The position numbers and the translations under genes were made by a program. Positions 34,721 through 43,057 of a stretch of 64,000 nt of DNA are shown here, one piece after another; position 1 is the first letter of the stretch, and every line of letters begins with the position of its first letter. The notes under the pieces are model-generated. The model was not told where the DNA came from. It worked only from the letters and a program-made list of their open reading frames with translations, and ran no database searches. This DNA is from an uncultured Massilia sp. GTDB taxonomy: Bacteria > Pseudomonadota > Gammaproteobacteria > Burkholderiales > Burkholderiaceae_D. Location of the stretch: positions 372,001 through 436,000 of the forward strand of contig NZ_CAJYEB010000023.1 in NCBI RefSeq assembly GCF_913773735.1, given 5' to 3'.

Positions 34721-36292
34721 ATGCGACTCACCTTCCGCCAGACGCTGTGGCTGCCCCTGGTCGCGAGCCTGGCGTGCCTGTGCGCCGTCTCGCTGTTCTA
34801 CGTGCTGCAGGCGCGCCAGCTGCGCGTCGAGGAGCGCCGCGCCGACATCGCCGACGTCGGCAAGTCGGCCCTGTCCATCGTGCAGGGCTTCGCCGCCGAC
34901 GCCGCCGCCGACCGCCTGAGCGACGCCGAGGCGAAGCGGCGCGCGCTGGAGGTGCTGGGCGACATGCGCTACGGCGAGGACGGCTACGTGGCGGTCCTGG
35001 GACTGGACGCGCGCGCCATCCAGAACCCGGGCGACCCGGCCATCGACGGCCGCGACATGAGCGGTTTCCGCGACCCGGCCGGCGTCTACGTGTTCCGCGA
35101 GATCGCCAGGGTGGCGGCGTCCGGCGGCGGCGAAGGGATCCTGTCCTACCTGTGGTTGCGTCCCGGGCGCACGCAACCCTCGGCCAAGCTGGCCCACGTC
35201 AGCGGCTACAAGCCCTGGGGCTGGGCGCTGGTGACCGGCGTCTACGTGGACGACATCGACGCGGCGTTCCGCGCCTCGCTGGGCGTCGCCGCGCTGATCT
35301 CCGGCACGGCCGCCGCGCTGCTGGCGGCGATCATCTGGACCGTCAGCCGCAGCCTGGCGCGCACCCTCGGCGGCAGCCCGGAATACGCGGCCGAGGTGGC
35401 GCTGCGGATCGCCGCGCGCGACCTCGGCACCGAGGTCAGCGTGGCCGGCGCCGGCCGCGCCAGCCTGCTGTTCGCGATGAAGACCATGCAGGACAACCTG
35501 GCCGGCATGATCGGGGCGATCCGCGCCAGCGCCGACACCATCGCGACGGCGTCGACCCAGATCGCCACGGGCAACCTGGACCTGTCGGGACGCACGGAGG
35601 CGCAGGCCGGCTCGCTGGAAGAGACGGCGGCGTCGATGGAGCAGCTGACCCGGGCCGTCGGCCACAATGCCGAGAACGCGGGCCGCGCCGATGCGCTGGC
35701 GGCGCAGGCGTGCGCCACGGCGCGGCGCGGCGGCGGCGCGGTCGGCCAGGTGGTCGACACGATGGCCGCGATCCACGCGAGCGCGGGACGCATCGAGGCC
35801 ATCATCGGCGTCATCGAGGGCATCGCGTTCCAGACCAACATCCTGGCGCTGAACGCCGCGGTGGAAGCGGCGCGCGCCGGGGAGCAGGGGCGCGGCTTCG
35901 CCGTGGTGGCGGCCGAAGTGCGCGGCCTGGCCCAGCGCAGCGCGACCGCGGCGCGCGAGATCAAGGACCTGATCGACGCCAGCGTGCGCGACGTGCGCGA
36001 CGGCACGCGCCTGGCCGGCCAGGCCGGCGCCGCGATGCAGGACGTGGTCGCCAGCGTCGAACGCGTGGGCGCCGTCATCGCCGAGATCCGCGCCGCCTCC
36101 AGCGAGCAGCGCACCGGCATCGGCCACGTCAACGTGGCGATCGGCGAGATGGATGCGGTCACGCAGCAGAACGCCGCGCTGGTCGAGCAGGCCGCCGCCG
36201 CGGCCGGCAGCCTGCGCGACCAGGCGGCGGGCCTGTCGGGGATGGTGGGGGCGTTCCGGCTGTCCGCGCGGCCGGCCCTGGGCCGACCCTAG
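34721..36292 (+). CDS. Methyl-accepting chemotaxis protein with single Cache domain
   Basis: 523 aa. TM1 about 7-30, periplasmic sCache_2-type sensor ([55 protein letters not shown]), TM2 about 187-207, then a signalling domain with the hairpin tip [20 protein letters not shown] and [17 protein letters not shown]. There is no C-terminal WEEF-type pentapeptide, unlike the receptor at 51846. No che genes are nearby. It starts 20 bp after the OYE gene; its stop is 4 bp from the stop of the convergent AAA gene. Confidence 0.95.
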   Translation: MRLTFRQTLWLPLVASLACLCAVSLFYVLQARQLRVEERRADIADVGKSALSIVQGFAADAAADRLSDAEAKRRALEVLGDMRYGEDGYVAVLGLDARAIQNPGDPAIDGRDMSGFRDPAGVYVFREIARVAASGGGEGILSYLWLRPGRTQPSAKLAHVSGYKPWGWALVTGVYVDDIDAAFRASLGVAALISGTAAALLAAIIWTVSRSLARTLGGSPEYAAEVALRIAARDLGTEVSVAGAGRASLLFAMKTMQDNLAGMIGAIRASADTIATASTQIATGNLDLSGRTEAQAGSLEETAASMEQLTRAVGHNAENAGRADALAAQACATARRGGGAVGQVVDTMAAIHASAGRIEAIIGVIEGIAFQTNILALNAAVEAARAGEQGRGFAVVAAEVRGLAQRSATAAREIKDLIDASVRDVRDGTRLAGQAGAAMQDVVASVERVGAVIAEIRAASSEQRTGIGHVNVAIGEMDAVTQQNAALVEQAAAAAGSLRDQAAGLSGMVGAFRLSARPALGRP

Positions 36293-36296
36293 GCTC

Positions 36297-37583
36297 CTAG
36301 CGGAACCCCATCGGCGCCCTGGCCCCCGGCGCCGCCACCACCAGGTCCTGGTCGTCCAGCGTCAGCGCGGCGCCGTCCGACACGGCGCGCAGGGCGGCGC
36401 GCCCGAGCGCTTCCTGCAGGCCGATGCGCAGGTCGCGCACCGAACACGCGGCCAGGCGCGCGTGCCAGGCCGGGGGCAGGCGGCGCGGCGCCTGCGGCAG
36501 GCCGGCGCCCAGTTCCGCCAGCATCGATTCGGCGATCGCCAGCAGGTCGGCGCCGCTCGGCGGCGCGATCTCGAACACCTTGAAGCGGCTCAGCAGCGGC
36601 GCCGGGATGGCGGCGGTGTCGTTGGCCGTCGCCAGCCACACCACCTGGCTGGCGTCGACCGGGAAGCCGGCGTACTCGTCGCGGAACGTGCGCGCGCTGC
36701 GCGGCTCGAGCAGCGTGTAGAGCGGGCCGAGCGGGTCCGAGCGCGCCTCGCTGGCGGTCTTGTCGATCTCGTCCAGCAGGATCACCGGCGACAGCGTGGT
36801 CCCGTGCAGCAAGGCCTCGAACACCAGGCCCGGGCGCGCCGACGACCAGCCGCGGTCCATCCCGCCGAGCGAGAAGCCGCAGGTCTGGGATGCCATGTTC
36901 AATACCTCGCTGCGGCTGCCCAGCAGCTCGGCCAGGGCCGCCGCGAAGCTGGTCTTGCCGCAGCCGGCCGGCCCGGCCAGCAGGATCGGCACCGGCTGGA
37001 ACGGCATGCCGCGCAGGCGCGCGTATGCGCCCTGTTCGGCCAGGAAGCGGATCGGCCGCTCGAAGTTCGGGAAGCGTTCGCGCAGGCCCATCAACTGCAG
37101 CGGCGCCGCGGCCGGCTGGCTGCGCCGCATCATGCCGGCGCCCATGACCTTGTTCAGGAAGCGCGCGTGGTCCTTGTCCGCGTCGGTCCGTTCGCCCGCG
37201 CCCGTGCCGGTGCGCTTCTTCGCCTCGATGAAGGCGGACACGTCCAGCCAGGGCTGCGCCGCCGGGTCGCCGGCGCGCGTCTCCACCACGCTCAGCAGCG
37301 CCGCGAACTGGTCGGGCAGCGTGTGCAGGTCGCTGTCGCGCGCATCCTTCTCGACCGCCTCCGCGATCTCGTCGCCGCGCTGCGACAGCACCTGCACCAG
37401 GTCCCCCGGCGCATGGGGCAGGGAGGCGAACAGGCGCACCAGGTAGCGCGTCAGTTCGGCGTCGGCGACGTGGCCGGCGGCCGCGCACAGGGCGTCGGCC
37501 AGCGCGCGCGCCTGGGCGTCGCCGAAACGCGGCGCCGGCGCGGCGGCGTGGGTGGGGAGCGGAGCGGGTGAGTGGAAGTGCAT
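36297..37583 (-). CDS. AAA+ ATPase (Lon-like ATPase core), regulon member
   Basis: 428 aa from ATG 37583, which has AGGAGG; longer frames upstream lack a ribosome site. Helical N-terminal part (1-180), then AAA+ core: Walker A GPAGCGKT at 204-211, Walker B VILLDEID at 267-274, sensor-1-like VVWLATAND, and a C-terminal small helical lid. No protease, HNH or TM domain is seen, so it is a remodelling ATPase of unknown target. It diverges from the sigma operon, and its upstream region carries the shared A6-N12-CGTT motif, which argues for a common regulon. Confidence 0.85.
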   Translation of the reverse strand: MHFHSPAPLPTHAAAPAPRFGDAQARALADALCAAAGHVADAELTRYLVRLFASLPHAPGDLVQVLSQRGDEIAEAVEKDARDSDLHTLPDQFAALLSVVETRAGDPAAQPWLDVSAFIEAKKRTGTGAGERTDADKDHARFLNKVMGAGMMRRSQPAAAPLQLMGLRERFPNFERPIRFLAEQGAYARLRGMPFQPVPILLAGPAGCGKTSFAAALAELLGSRSEVLNMASQTCGFSLGGMDRGWSSARPGLVFEALLHGTTLSPVILLDEIDKTASEARSDPLGPLYTLLEPRSARTFRDEYAGFPVDASQVVWLATANDTAAIPAPLLSRFKVFEIAPPSGADLLAIAESMLAELGAGLPQAPRRLPPAWHARLAACSVRDLRIGLQEALGRAALRAVSDGAALTLDDQDLVVAAPGARAPMGFR

Positions 37584-37612
37584 GCATGCCTCCTGTCGAT
37601 GTCGATACGCCC

Positions 37613-37636
37613 AGAACGCGGCCGCGCGCATTTTTT
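37613..37636 (-). promoter_or_regulatory. Shared promoter motif copy upstream of the AAA+ ATPase gene
   Basis: Read on the minus strand: A6 (complement of 37631-37636), 12 bp, then CGTTCT (complement of 37613-37618), 29 bp before the ATPase ATG, leaving just enough leader for the AGGAGG site. Same spacing as the copies at 37658, 41159 and 46326. CGTT resembles the -10 box of ECF sigma promoters. Confidence 0.6.
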
Positions 37637-37657
37637 GAACGGCGTGCGCCAATCTTC

Positions 37658-37681
37658 AAAAAATCCCCGTTGTCGCGTTAT
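37658..37681 (+). promoter_or_regulatory. Shared promoter motif copy upstream of the sigma gene
   Basis: TTCAAAAAA with A6 at 37658-37663, 12 bp, CGTTAT at 37676-37681, about 100 bp before the sigma ATG. It is back to back with the minus-strand copy; TTTTTTGAA and TTCAAAAAA form an inverted repeat across 15 bp. Suggests autoregulation by the sigma factor. Confidence 0.6.
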
Positions 37682-37780
37682 GGAGGCAAGGCTGGTGCAT
37701 GCGGCCTCATCCCTTTATAAAACAACCACAAAAGTTGGCAAATCATTTATGCTTACTCTTTTATTGCGAACGGGAAACAC

Positions 37781-38581
37781 ATGAGCGACGACGACGACAA
37801 GCGCCCGCACACCGGGGCCGGCGACGCCAATGCCAGGATCGTCGACTACTGGAACCGGCGCGCCGCGCTGGGCCGGGCCGAATGGGTGGATTTCTACCAC
37901 TGCGTGGTGCGCCTGCTGATGCGCACGTCCCTGCCCGAGGAGTACAACGGCCAGGAGGAGCGGCGCGACCTGGTCAACCGCTTTTTCCAGGACAAGATCC
38001 TGCTCAATGCCGAGACCTCGAAGGCCGGCCCGCTGCAGAATGCCTATGCGCTGCATGGCTACCTGAAGAATTACGCGAAGGACGTGTGGCGCGCCAGCCG
38101 CAAGCACGTGGCGGGCTCGCTCGACGACATGGCCGAGAAGGACGGCGTCGAGGTGGCCGACGATGTCGACCTGGCGGACGACGCCGCGGCCATGGGCAGC
38201 GCGGATCCGCATATCGACCTGCTCGGCGAAGCCGGCATCGACGTCCAGGCCGTGCTGCACAGCGCCGACGGTTTCATCGAGACGCTCGCCATCGGCGAGC
38301 GCGCCTACCTGCGCCACCATTCCTGCGCCGACGGCAAGCCCGAGCCGGTGTCGCGCATCGCGCAGCGCCTGAACCTCGGCACCATGTTCCACATCCGGGC
38401 GCAGAAGCTGGGCATCACGCGCAGCAAGGGCGAGACGTTCCGCGGCTACGAAAAGACCAAGATCGGCGCCTGGCTGCGCTCGACCGGCGCGCAACTGGAC
38501 CCGGAATGGCGCCAGGAGCTGGCGGCATTGCTGATCCTGCTGTGCCAGCAGGTGCGCCTGCGCCTGAAGGAGGTCGCATGA
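37781..38581 (+). CDS. Divergent ECF-like sigma factor
   Basis: 266 aa. The middle (about 60-110) reads RDLVNRFFQDKILLNAETSK then LHGYLKNYAKDVWRASRKHV, the pattern of sigma region 2.1-2.4. The C-terminal part (about 190-230: EPVSRIAQRLNLGTMFHIRA, QKLGITRSKGETFRGYEKTK) looks like a region 4 helix-turn-helix. A long acidic linker separates them. It is divergent, so the call is moderate. Support comes from context: it overlaps a one-TM gene (ATGA), as sigma/anti-sigma pairs often do, and four upstream regions here share an ECF-like promoter motif. The reading as some other HTH protein is not excluded. Confidence 0.6.
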   Translation: MSDDDDKRPHTGAGDANARIVDYWNRRAALGRAEWVDFYHCVVRLLMRTSLPEEYNGQEERRDLVNRFFQDKILLNAETSKAGPLQNAYALHGYLKNYAKDVWRASRKHVAGSLDDMAEKDGVEVADDVDLADDAAAMGSADPHIDLLGEAGIDVQAVLHSADGFIETLAIGERAYLRHHSCADGKPEPVSRIAQRLNLGTMFHIRAQKLGITRSKGETFRGYEKTKIGAWLRSTGAQLDPEWRQELAALLILLCQQVRLRLKEVA

Positions 38582-39744
38582 CGATGCTGCATCCCCCGCT
38601 GGCGCTCATCGAGCGCGAACTGTTCGGCCCGGACGATGACGCTAGCGGCGCCGCCGTCATGGACGCCGCCGCCGACACTGCAGCCGATACTGGCGCCGAT
38701 GGCGCCGCCGACGCGCTGCCGCTCGCGCCGATGCCCGATTACCTGCAGGACCTGGTGGCGCGCAGGGTCGCGGCGGTGCAGGCCAACGCGCCGCAGCCGC
38801 CGGCCGTCGGCCAGATCCGCGCCCTGGTCGCGGTGCCGCAACGGGATGGCCAGGGCCGGCGCCTGGGCCGCACCTGCGGCGTCCTGCTGGGACGCTGGAT
38901 CGACGGCCGGCGCTGGGCCGGCTGGATGGTCGTGCAGGAAGCCGACTATGCGTCCGAGCGCGACCTGGTGCTGCAGGAAGACGACGGCGTGCTGGCGCCC
39001 GAGGCGGCCATGGTCCAGGCCTGGAACCCGGTCGAGGTGGTGCTGCGCGGGGACGAGCCGGTCCTCGGCAGGCTGCCGGCCGAACGCCTCGGCGCCGTCC
39101 TCAAGCTGTCCGATCCGGCGCGCCGCGACGACGATTTCGTCGCCCCGCGTCCGGGCCGCATCGGCGCCTGGGACCTCGATGCCGAAACCACCGTCGTCAC
39201 CGGCACCCCGCTGCGCGGCGACGACGACCCGCGCGCCGCCTACCAGCGGCTGTACCGCCGGCTGGCCGCCGAATGCGCGGCCGCCGCGGTGCCGCAAGCG
39301 CGACCGGAAGCGCGGCCGGAAGCGCGGCCGGAAGCGCGGCCGGAGCGCGGCTGGTGGGACCGCGTGCGCGACACCTTCGTGCGCCCGGCCTGGACCTTCG
39401 GCGCGCTGGCGGTCGTCGTCGGCCAGGCGGCCTGGATGCTGGCCGGCCAGCCCATGCAGGACGAGGAGCCGGTCTACCGCGGCGCCGGGACGGTGCAGCA
39501 GGCCGACGCCTGCCGCCCCAGGCTGCGCGTCATGTTCAAGCTCGACACCCCGTATTCGGAACTGGTGCTGGCCCTGCGTCGCGTCGACGCCACCCTGGTG
39601 AGCGGACCGTCGGAGACGGGCGAGATATGGATCCTGCCTGCGCCCGACCAGGACCCGGCCGAAGTGGCGGCCGTGCTGCGGCAACTGCACCTGGTCGAGC
39701 AGGTCGACGTCATCGCACCGGAGAGACGCGCATGCGGACATTGA
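38578..39744 (+). CDS. One-TM protein, candidate anti-sigma factor
   Basis: 388 aa. Cytoplasmic part 1-270, one TM segment at about 271-290 (AWTFGALAVVVGQAAWMLAG) and a periplasmic tail of about 98 residues, the topology of membrane anti-sigma factors. There is no zinc HxxxCxxC motif. Just before the TM lies a tandem repeat of ARPE (241-256), encoded by repeated 12-bp DNA units. The start overlaps the sigma stop; the end overlaps the caspase gene by 13 bp. Function is inferred from topology and order; no sequence family recognised. Confidence 0.5.
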   Translation: MTMLHPPLALIERELFGPDDDASGAAVMDAAADTAADTGADGAADALPLAPMPDYLQDLVARRVAAVQANAPQPPAVGQIRALVAVPQRDGQGRRLGRTCGVLLGRWIDGRRWAGWMVVQEADYASERDLVLQEDDGVLAPEAAMVQAWNPVEVVLRGDEPVLGRLPAERLGAVLKLSDPARRDDDFVAPRPGRIGAWDLDAETTVVTGTPLRGDDDPRAAYQRLYRRLAAECAAAAVPQARPEARPEARPEARPERGWWDRVRDTFVRPAWTFGALAVVVGQAAWMLAGQPMQDEEPVYRGAGTVQQADACRPRLRVMFKLDTPYSELVLALRRVDATLVSGPSETGEIWILPAPDQDPAEVAAVLRQLHLVEQVDVIAPERRACGH

Positions 39745-41126
39745 TGCACATCGTACTGGGCTGGGTCCTGGGGGCGGCCTGCTGCTGGTCTCCCGCGGCG
39801 GTGGCGGCGGGCGCGGCGCCCGCCGCCGGCAACGCGAAGCTGGCGCTGGTGATCGGCAACAGCCGCTACGGCGACGGCCACGGGCTGCCGAACGCCGGCA
39901 ACGACGCCCGCCTGATGGCCAGGACGCTGGCCGGAATGGGCTTCGCGGTGACCGAGCAGTACGACCTCGGCCGCGACCAGCTGGCGAGCGTGGTCGGCGA
40001 CTTCGCCGCGCGCCTGCCGCAAGGGGCGACCGCCTTCGTCTACTATGCCGGCCACGGCATGCAGCTCGGGAACAGCAACTACCTGACGCCGGTCGACATG
40101 CCGGTCACCAGCGAATCCTCGGCCAAGGTGCGTTCATACGCGCTGGGCACCCTGCTCGAGCGCCTCGCACGCGCCAGGTCGGCGGTTAACATCGTCGTGC
40201 TCGACGCCTGCCGCAACAACCCGTTCCAGCCGGGCGGCGCGGTGCGCTACCGCAGTTTCCGCGACCTGGGCCTGGCGCGCGTGGAGGCGCCGCGCGGCAC
40301 GCTGGTCGCGTATTCGACGTCGCCCGGCCAGCTGGCGCCGGACGGCAAGGGCGGCAACAGCCTGTACACCGCGACCCTCGCGAGGACGCTGCCCCGGCCC
40401 GGCAGCGAACTGCTGGCGATCTTCCGCCAGGTCGGCGACGACGTGCGCCGCCAGACGCGCGACGACCAGATCCCCTGGGTCGAATCCTCGCTGGCCGGGA
40501 ACTACTTCTTCGACGCCAGATACGACGCCAGGCTGGCCGCCGCGCCGGCCCGGCCGGGCGCCGTGGACGCGCGCGGGCAGGCGATGCGCGGGACCCACGG
40601 GCGCCAGGAAGGCGCGAACGCCTGGTACCGCCAGATGAGCGCCGCCGAGTTCAGCGAGCTGGATTGGGAAGTCCAGCAGCGCGTGCGCCGCCTGACCCCC
40701 GACGAGCTGCCGGCCCTGCAGCACCAGGCCGCCGGCGGCAGCGTGGTCGCGCAGACGGTGCTGGGCCTGGCCTACCGCGAGGGCATCGAGCCGGTGCGGA
40801 TGGCCGGCTCGCAGCAGGTGGCGCGCCACAAGGCGAACAACGGCGCGGCCTGGAAGTGGCTGCAGAAGGCGGCCGACGCCGGCTTCCCGCTGGCCCAGGT
40901 GGAAATCGGCGAGATGTACTACGCGGGCCACGGCACGGAGCGCAACCTGAACAAGAGCCGGCAATGGATCGAGTCGGCCGCCGGCGCCAACTACCCGCGC
41001 GCCAAGCTCGACCTGGTGCAGCTGCAGCTGCTCGCCAACCCGGGCAACGTCGACTTCGGCGATGCCGCCCGCGCCATGATGGAGAGCCTGCGCATTCCCG
41101 CGCAGGCGGCGCCGCGCAACCGTTGA
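39732..41126 (+). CDS. Secreted caspase-like protease (peptidase C14) with Sel1 repeats
   Basis: 464 aa. Signal peptide 1-26 (ending AVAA). Caspase p20 domain about 35-260: KLALVIGNSRYGDGHGLPNA, catalytic His108 in FVYYAGHGMQ, catalytic Cys160 in IVVLDACRNNPF, and the substrate-pocket strand VAYSTSPGQLAPDGKGGNSL. The C-terminal part (about 330-450) holds Sel1-like repeats (WKWLQKAADAGFPLAQVEIG). Both catalytic residues are present, so it is likely active in the periplasm or outside. Third gene of the sigma operon, 13-bp overlap with the candidate anti-sigma gene, which could be a substrate. Confidence 0.9.
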   Translation: MRTLMHIVLGWVLGAACCWSPAAVAAGAAPAAGNAKLALVIGNSRYGDGHGLPNAGNDARLMARTLAGMGFAVTEQYDLGRDQLASVVGDFAARLPQGATAFVYYAGHGMQLGNSNYLTPVDMPVTSESSAKVRSYALGTLLERLARARSAVNIVVLDACRNNPFQPGGAVRYRSFRDLGLARVEAPRGTLVAYSTSPGQLAPDGKGGNSLYTATLARTLPRPGSELLAIFRQVGDDVRRQTRDDQIPWVESSLAGNYFFDARYDARLAAAPARPGAVDARGQAMRGTHGRQEGANAWYRQMSAAEFSELDWEVQQRVRRLTPDELPALQHQAAGGSVVAQTVLGLAYREGIEPVRMAGSQQVARHKANNGAAWKWLQKAADAGFPLAQVEIGEMYYAGHGTERNLNKSRQWIESAAGANYPRAKLDLVQLQLLANPGNVDFGDAARAMMESLRIPAQAAPRNR

Positions 41127-41136
41127 GGGAACGGAA

Positions 41137-41182
41137 AAAAAATCGTCGCCGTCCCGTCAAAAAATCCGGCCGCTCCCGTTAT
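41137..41182 (+). promoter_or_regulatory. Shared promoter motif, two overlapping copies, upstream of the OmpA-like gene
   Basis: Main copy: A6 at 41159-41164, 12 bp, CGTTAT at 41177-41182. A second copy lies just before it: A6 at 41137-41142, 12 bp, CGTCAA at 41155-41160, so the -10 of one abuts the A tract of the next. GCTCCC-GTTAT-GGGAGC (41173-41189) also forms a small hairpin. About 135 bp before the OmpA-like ATG in a 190-bp gap. Confidence 0.6.
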
Positions 41183-41317
41183 GGGAGCAGGCCCGGTGTT
41201 GTTGTTGCAAACCATCAATACCTGCAGATTTTTCGCTATTTTTGCCCGATATGTATATTTGACTAATTATTTCCAATAAAATATTGCGAAATATCAACTT
41301 TTTGATGAAGTGTCGTC

Positions 41318-43015
41318 ATGTCCCAACAGTCCGTCATGGTACGCAGCAGTCTCAAGCCGGTGGCTTCACTGGTCATTCTTTCCCTGGCCCTGCAGGGGTG
41401 CGCGCCGATGGCGCAGGTACCCGGCGCGGGCGGCGGCGCGCATGCGGCCGCGGATCCCTGCCTCGACCAGGGCACGGCGCAGATCGGCGCGCTGCTGGGC
41501 GCGGTGGCCGGCGGCGTCATCGCCAAGCAGGTCTCGAATGGCAAGTATGCGGTGCCGGTCGGCATCCTGGCGGGCGCCCTGATCGGGCAGGCGATCGGCA
41601 AGGACGTGGCACGGCGCCGCTGCGAGCTGGCGACGATCGCCAGGAAGCATGACCTCGAGATGAATACGGTGGTGCTGCAACTGCCGGAAGCGAACGGCAA
41701 GGCCGCCGCCGACGAATCGGTCGGCATGGCGGCCAGCGTGGTCGACAAGGGCGGTTCCGCCGCCCAGTTCCTGCCGAATTCCGACGTGCTGACGCCGGCC
41801 GCGCGCGCCTACTTCGGCGAGATCGCCGCGGCCTACACGCCGCGCGCGCGCCAGCAGGGCATGGATGCCCGGGAAGCCGCCTCGGTCGAGCAGAGCAAGA
41901 TCCTGATCGTCGGCCACACCGACGACCTCGAGGACAGCCGCGTCGCCGCCGACCTGTCGGAACGGCGCGCCCGCGCGGTGGCGAACGTGTTCCGCGCCGC
42001 CGGCGTGCCGGAATCCTCGATCTATTACCAGGGCGCGGGCGAGACGCTGCCGGCGGCGGACAACAATACGGCGCAAGGCCGCGCGGCAAACCGGCGCGTC
42101 GAGATCGTCGACGTCGCCAACGATGGCGTGATGGCCAGTTACCTGCAATCGCGGGTGTCGACGTCCAGCTATTTCCAGCCGGTGTCCGGTGCCGCCGCCG
42201 TGGCGGCGGCCGCGGCCCCGGCGACCGCTACCCCGCCGTCCGGCGCCGCTCCCCGCGCCGCGAAGAAGGGCGCGGCGGCGGCGCGCACGGCGCCCGCCCC
42301 GGCCGGCACGGCGCCGGCCACCGCAACGGCGCCGGCGAGGGTCGCGGCCGCCCGCCCGGCCCCGGCGAAGACGGCGCCGGCGAAGACGGCGCCAGCGAAG
42401 GCCGCGCCGCCCGCTGCGCCGGCCGAGCGCGGCGTCCCCGACTTCGGCGGCGCCCGCTACAGCCAGCTGACGCACCAGGTCGACGTCGGCAAACCGCTGC
42501 GCAACGACGGCTTCACGCTGCTGCCGCTGGCACATGCCGACGAGGCGCCGATCCACTCCTGCGTGGACGACCGCGCGCGCGTGTCGCACTCGGTCAAGTC
42601 GCTGCGCAGCGGCAGCGACTACAAGGTCGGCGAGTTCCAGCCCGGCGCCTACGGCACCTCGTGGGTGGGACGCGTCAACGGCCACCTGCTGAGCCTGAAC
42701 AACGTCGCGGTGGTCCGCGCCGGCGGCCTGCCGGCCAACAACCCGACCGTGCTGATCTTCAAGGACTTCAGCGAGAAGGGGGGCGTGTCGCGCAAGCCCG
42801 ACTACAGCATCGTGCCGGTCGTAAACACCTACGCGGGCAGCCGCGGCACGCTGTACCGCGTGTTCTTCGACAAGGGCGCGCCGCTGCGCTGCATCGACGT
42901 GGTGCTGCCGGCCTCGGCGCCGTTCAAGGCCGAGCAGGGCTTCGTGTACCAGGACCGCCAGCAGCAGACCTTCGCATCCGCATTCAAGCCCGAAGTGCCG
43001 GGCGGCAGGCCGTAA
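41318..43015 (+). CDS. OmpA-domain lipoprotein with glycine zipper
   Basis: 565 aa. Lipobox LALQGC at the end of the signal peptide (start at 41318; ATG 41336 also possible). Then a glycine-zipper segment (about 46-85: GALLGAVAGGVIAKQVS, VGILAGALIGQAIGKDVA). OmpA-like peptidoglycan-binding domain about 140-265 (ILIVGHTDDLEDSRVAADLS, ERRARAVANVFRAAGVPESS). A linker of Ala/Pro/Lys repeats (AKTAPAKTAPAKAAP) leads to a C-terminal domain of about 180 residues that I do not recognise. It probably tethers the outer membrane to peptidoglycan. First gene of the second operon of the module. Confidence 0.85.
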   Translation: MSQQSVMVRSSLKPVASLVILSLALQGCAPMAQVPGAGGGAHAAADPCLDQGTAQIGALLGAVAGGVIAKQVSNGKYAVPVGILAGALIGQAIGKDVARRRCELATIARKHDLEMNTVVLQLPEANGKAAADESVGMAASVVDKGGSAAQFLPNSDVLTPAARAYFGEIAAAYTPRARQQGMDAREAASVEQSKILIVGHTDDLEDSRVAADLSERRARAVANVFRAAGVPESSIYYQGAGETLPAADNNTAQGRAANRRVEIVDVANDGVMASYLQSRVSTSSYFQPVSGAAAVAAAAAPATATPPSGAAPRAAKKGAAAARTAPAPAGTAPATATAPARVAAARPAPAKTAPAKTAPAKAAPPAAPAERGVPDFGGARYSQLTHQVDVGKPLRNDGFTLLPLAHADEAPIHSCVDDRARVSHSVKSLRSGSDYKVGEFQPGAYGTSWVGRVNGHLLSLNNVAVVRAGGLPANNPTVLIFKDFSEKGGVSRKPDYSIVPVVNTYAGSRGTLYRVFFDKGAPLRCIDVVLPASAPFKAEQGFVYQDRQQQTFASAFKPEVPGGRP

Positions 43016-43057
43016 GGCCGATCCGTCGCCAAACCGATTTTCATAAGGAGCCGTTCC

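Noticed and set aside
32570..36292. A 1240-aa open frame that ends with a chemoreceptor
   Set aside because: Only its last 523 codons are a real gene; the first part is antisense to the LysR gene and out of frame in the OYE gene.
37631..37663. TTTTTTGAA-N15-TTCAAAAAA as a simple repressor operator
   Set aside because: The same A tract with fixed distance to CGTT recurs singly elsewhere, so back-to-back promoters explain the symmetry better.
41173..41189. Terminator hairpin after the caspase gene
   Set aside because: The 6-bp stem has no T tract and coincides with the -10 part of the shared promoter motif, which explains it better.
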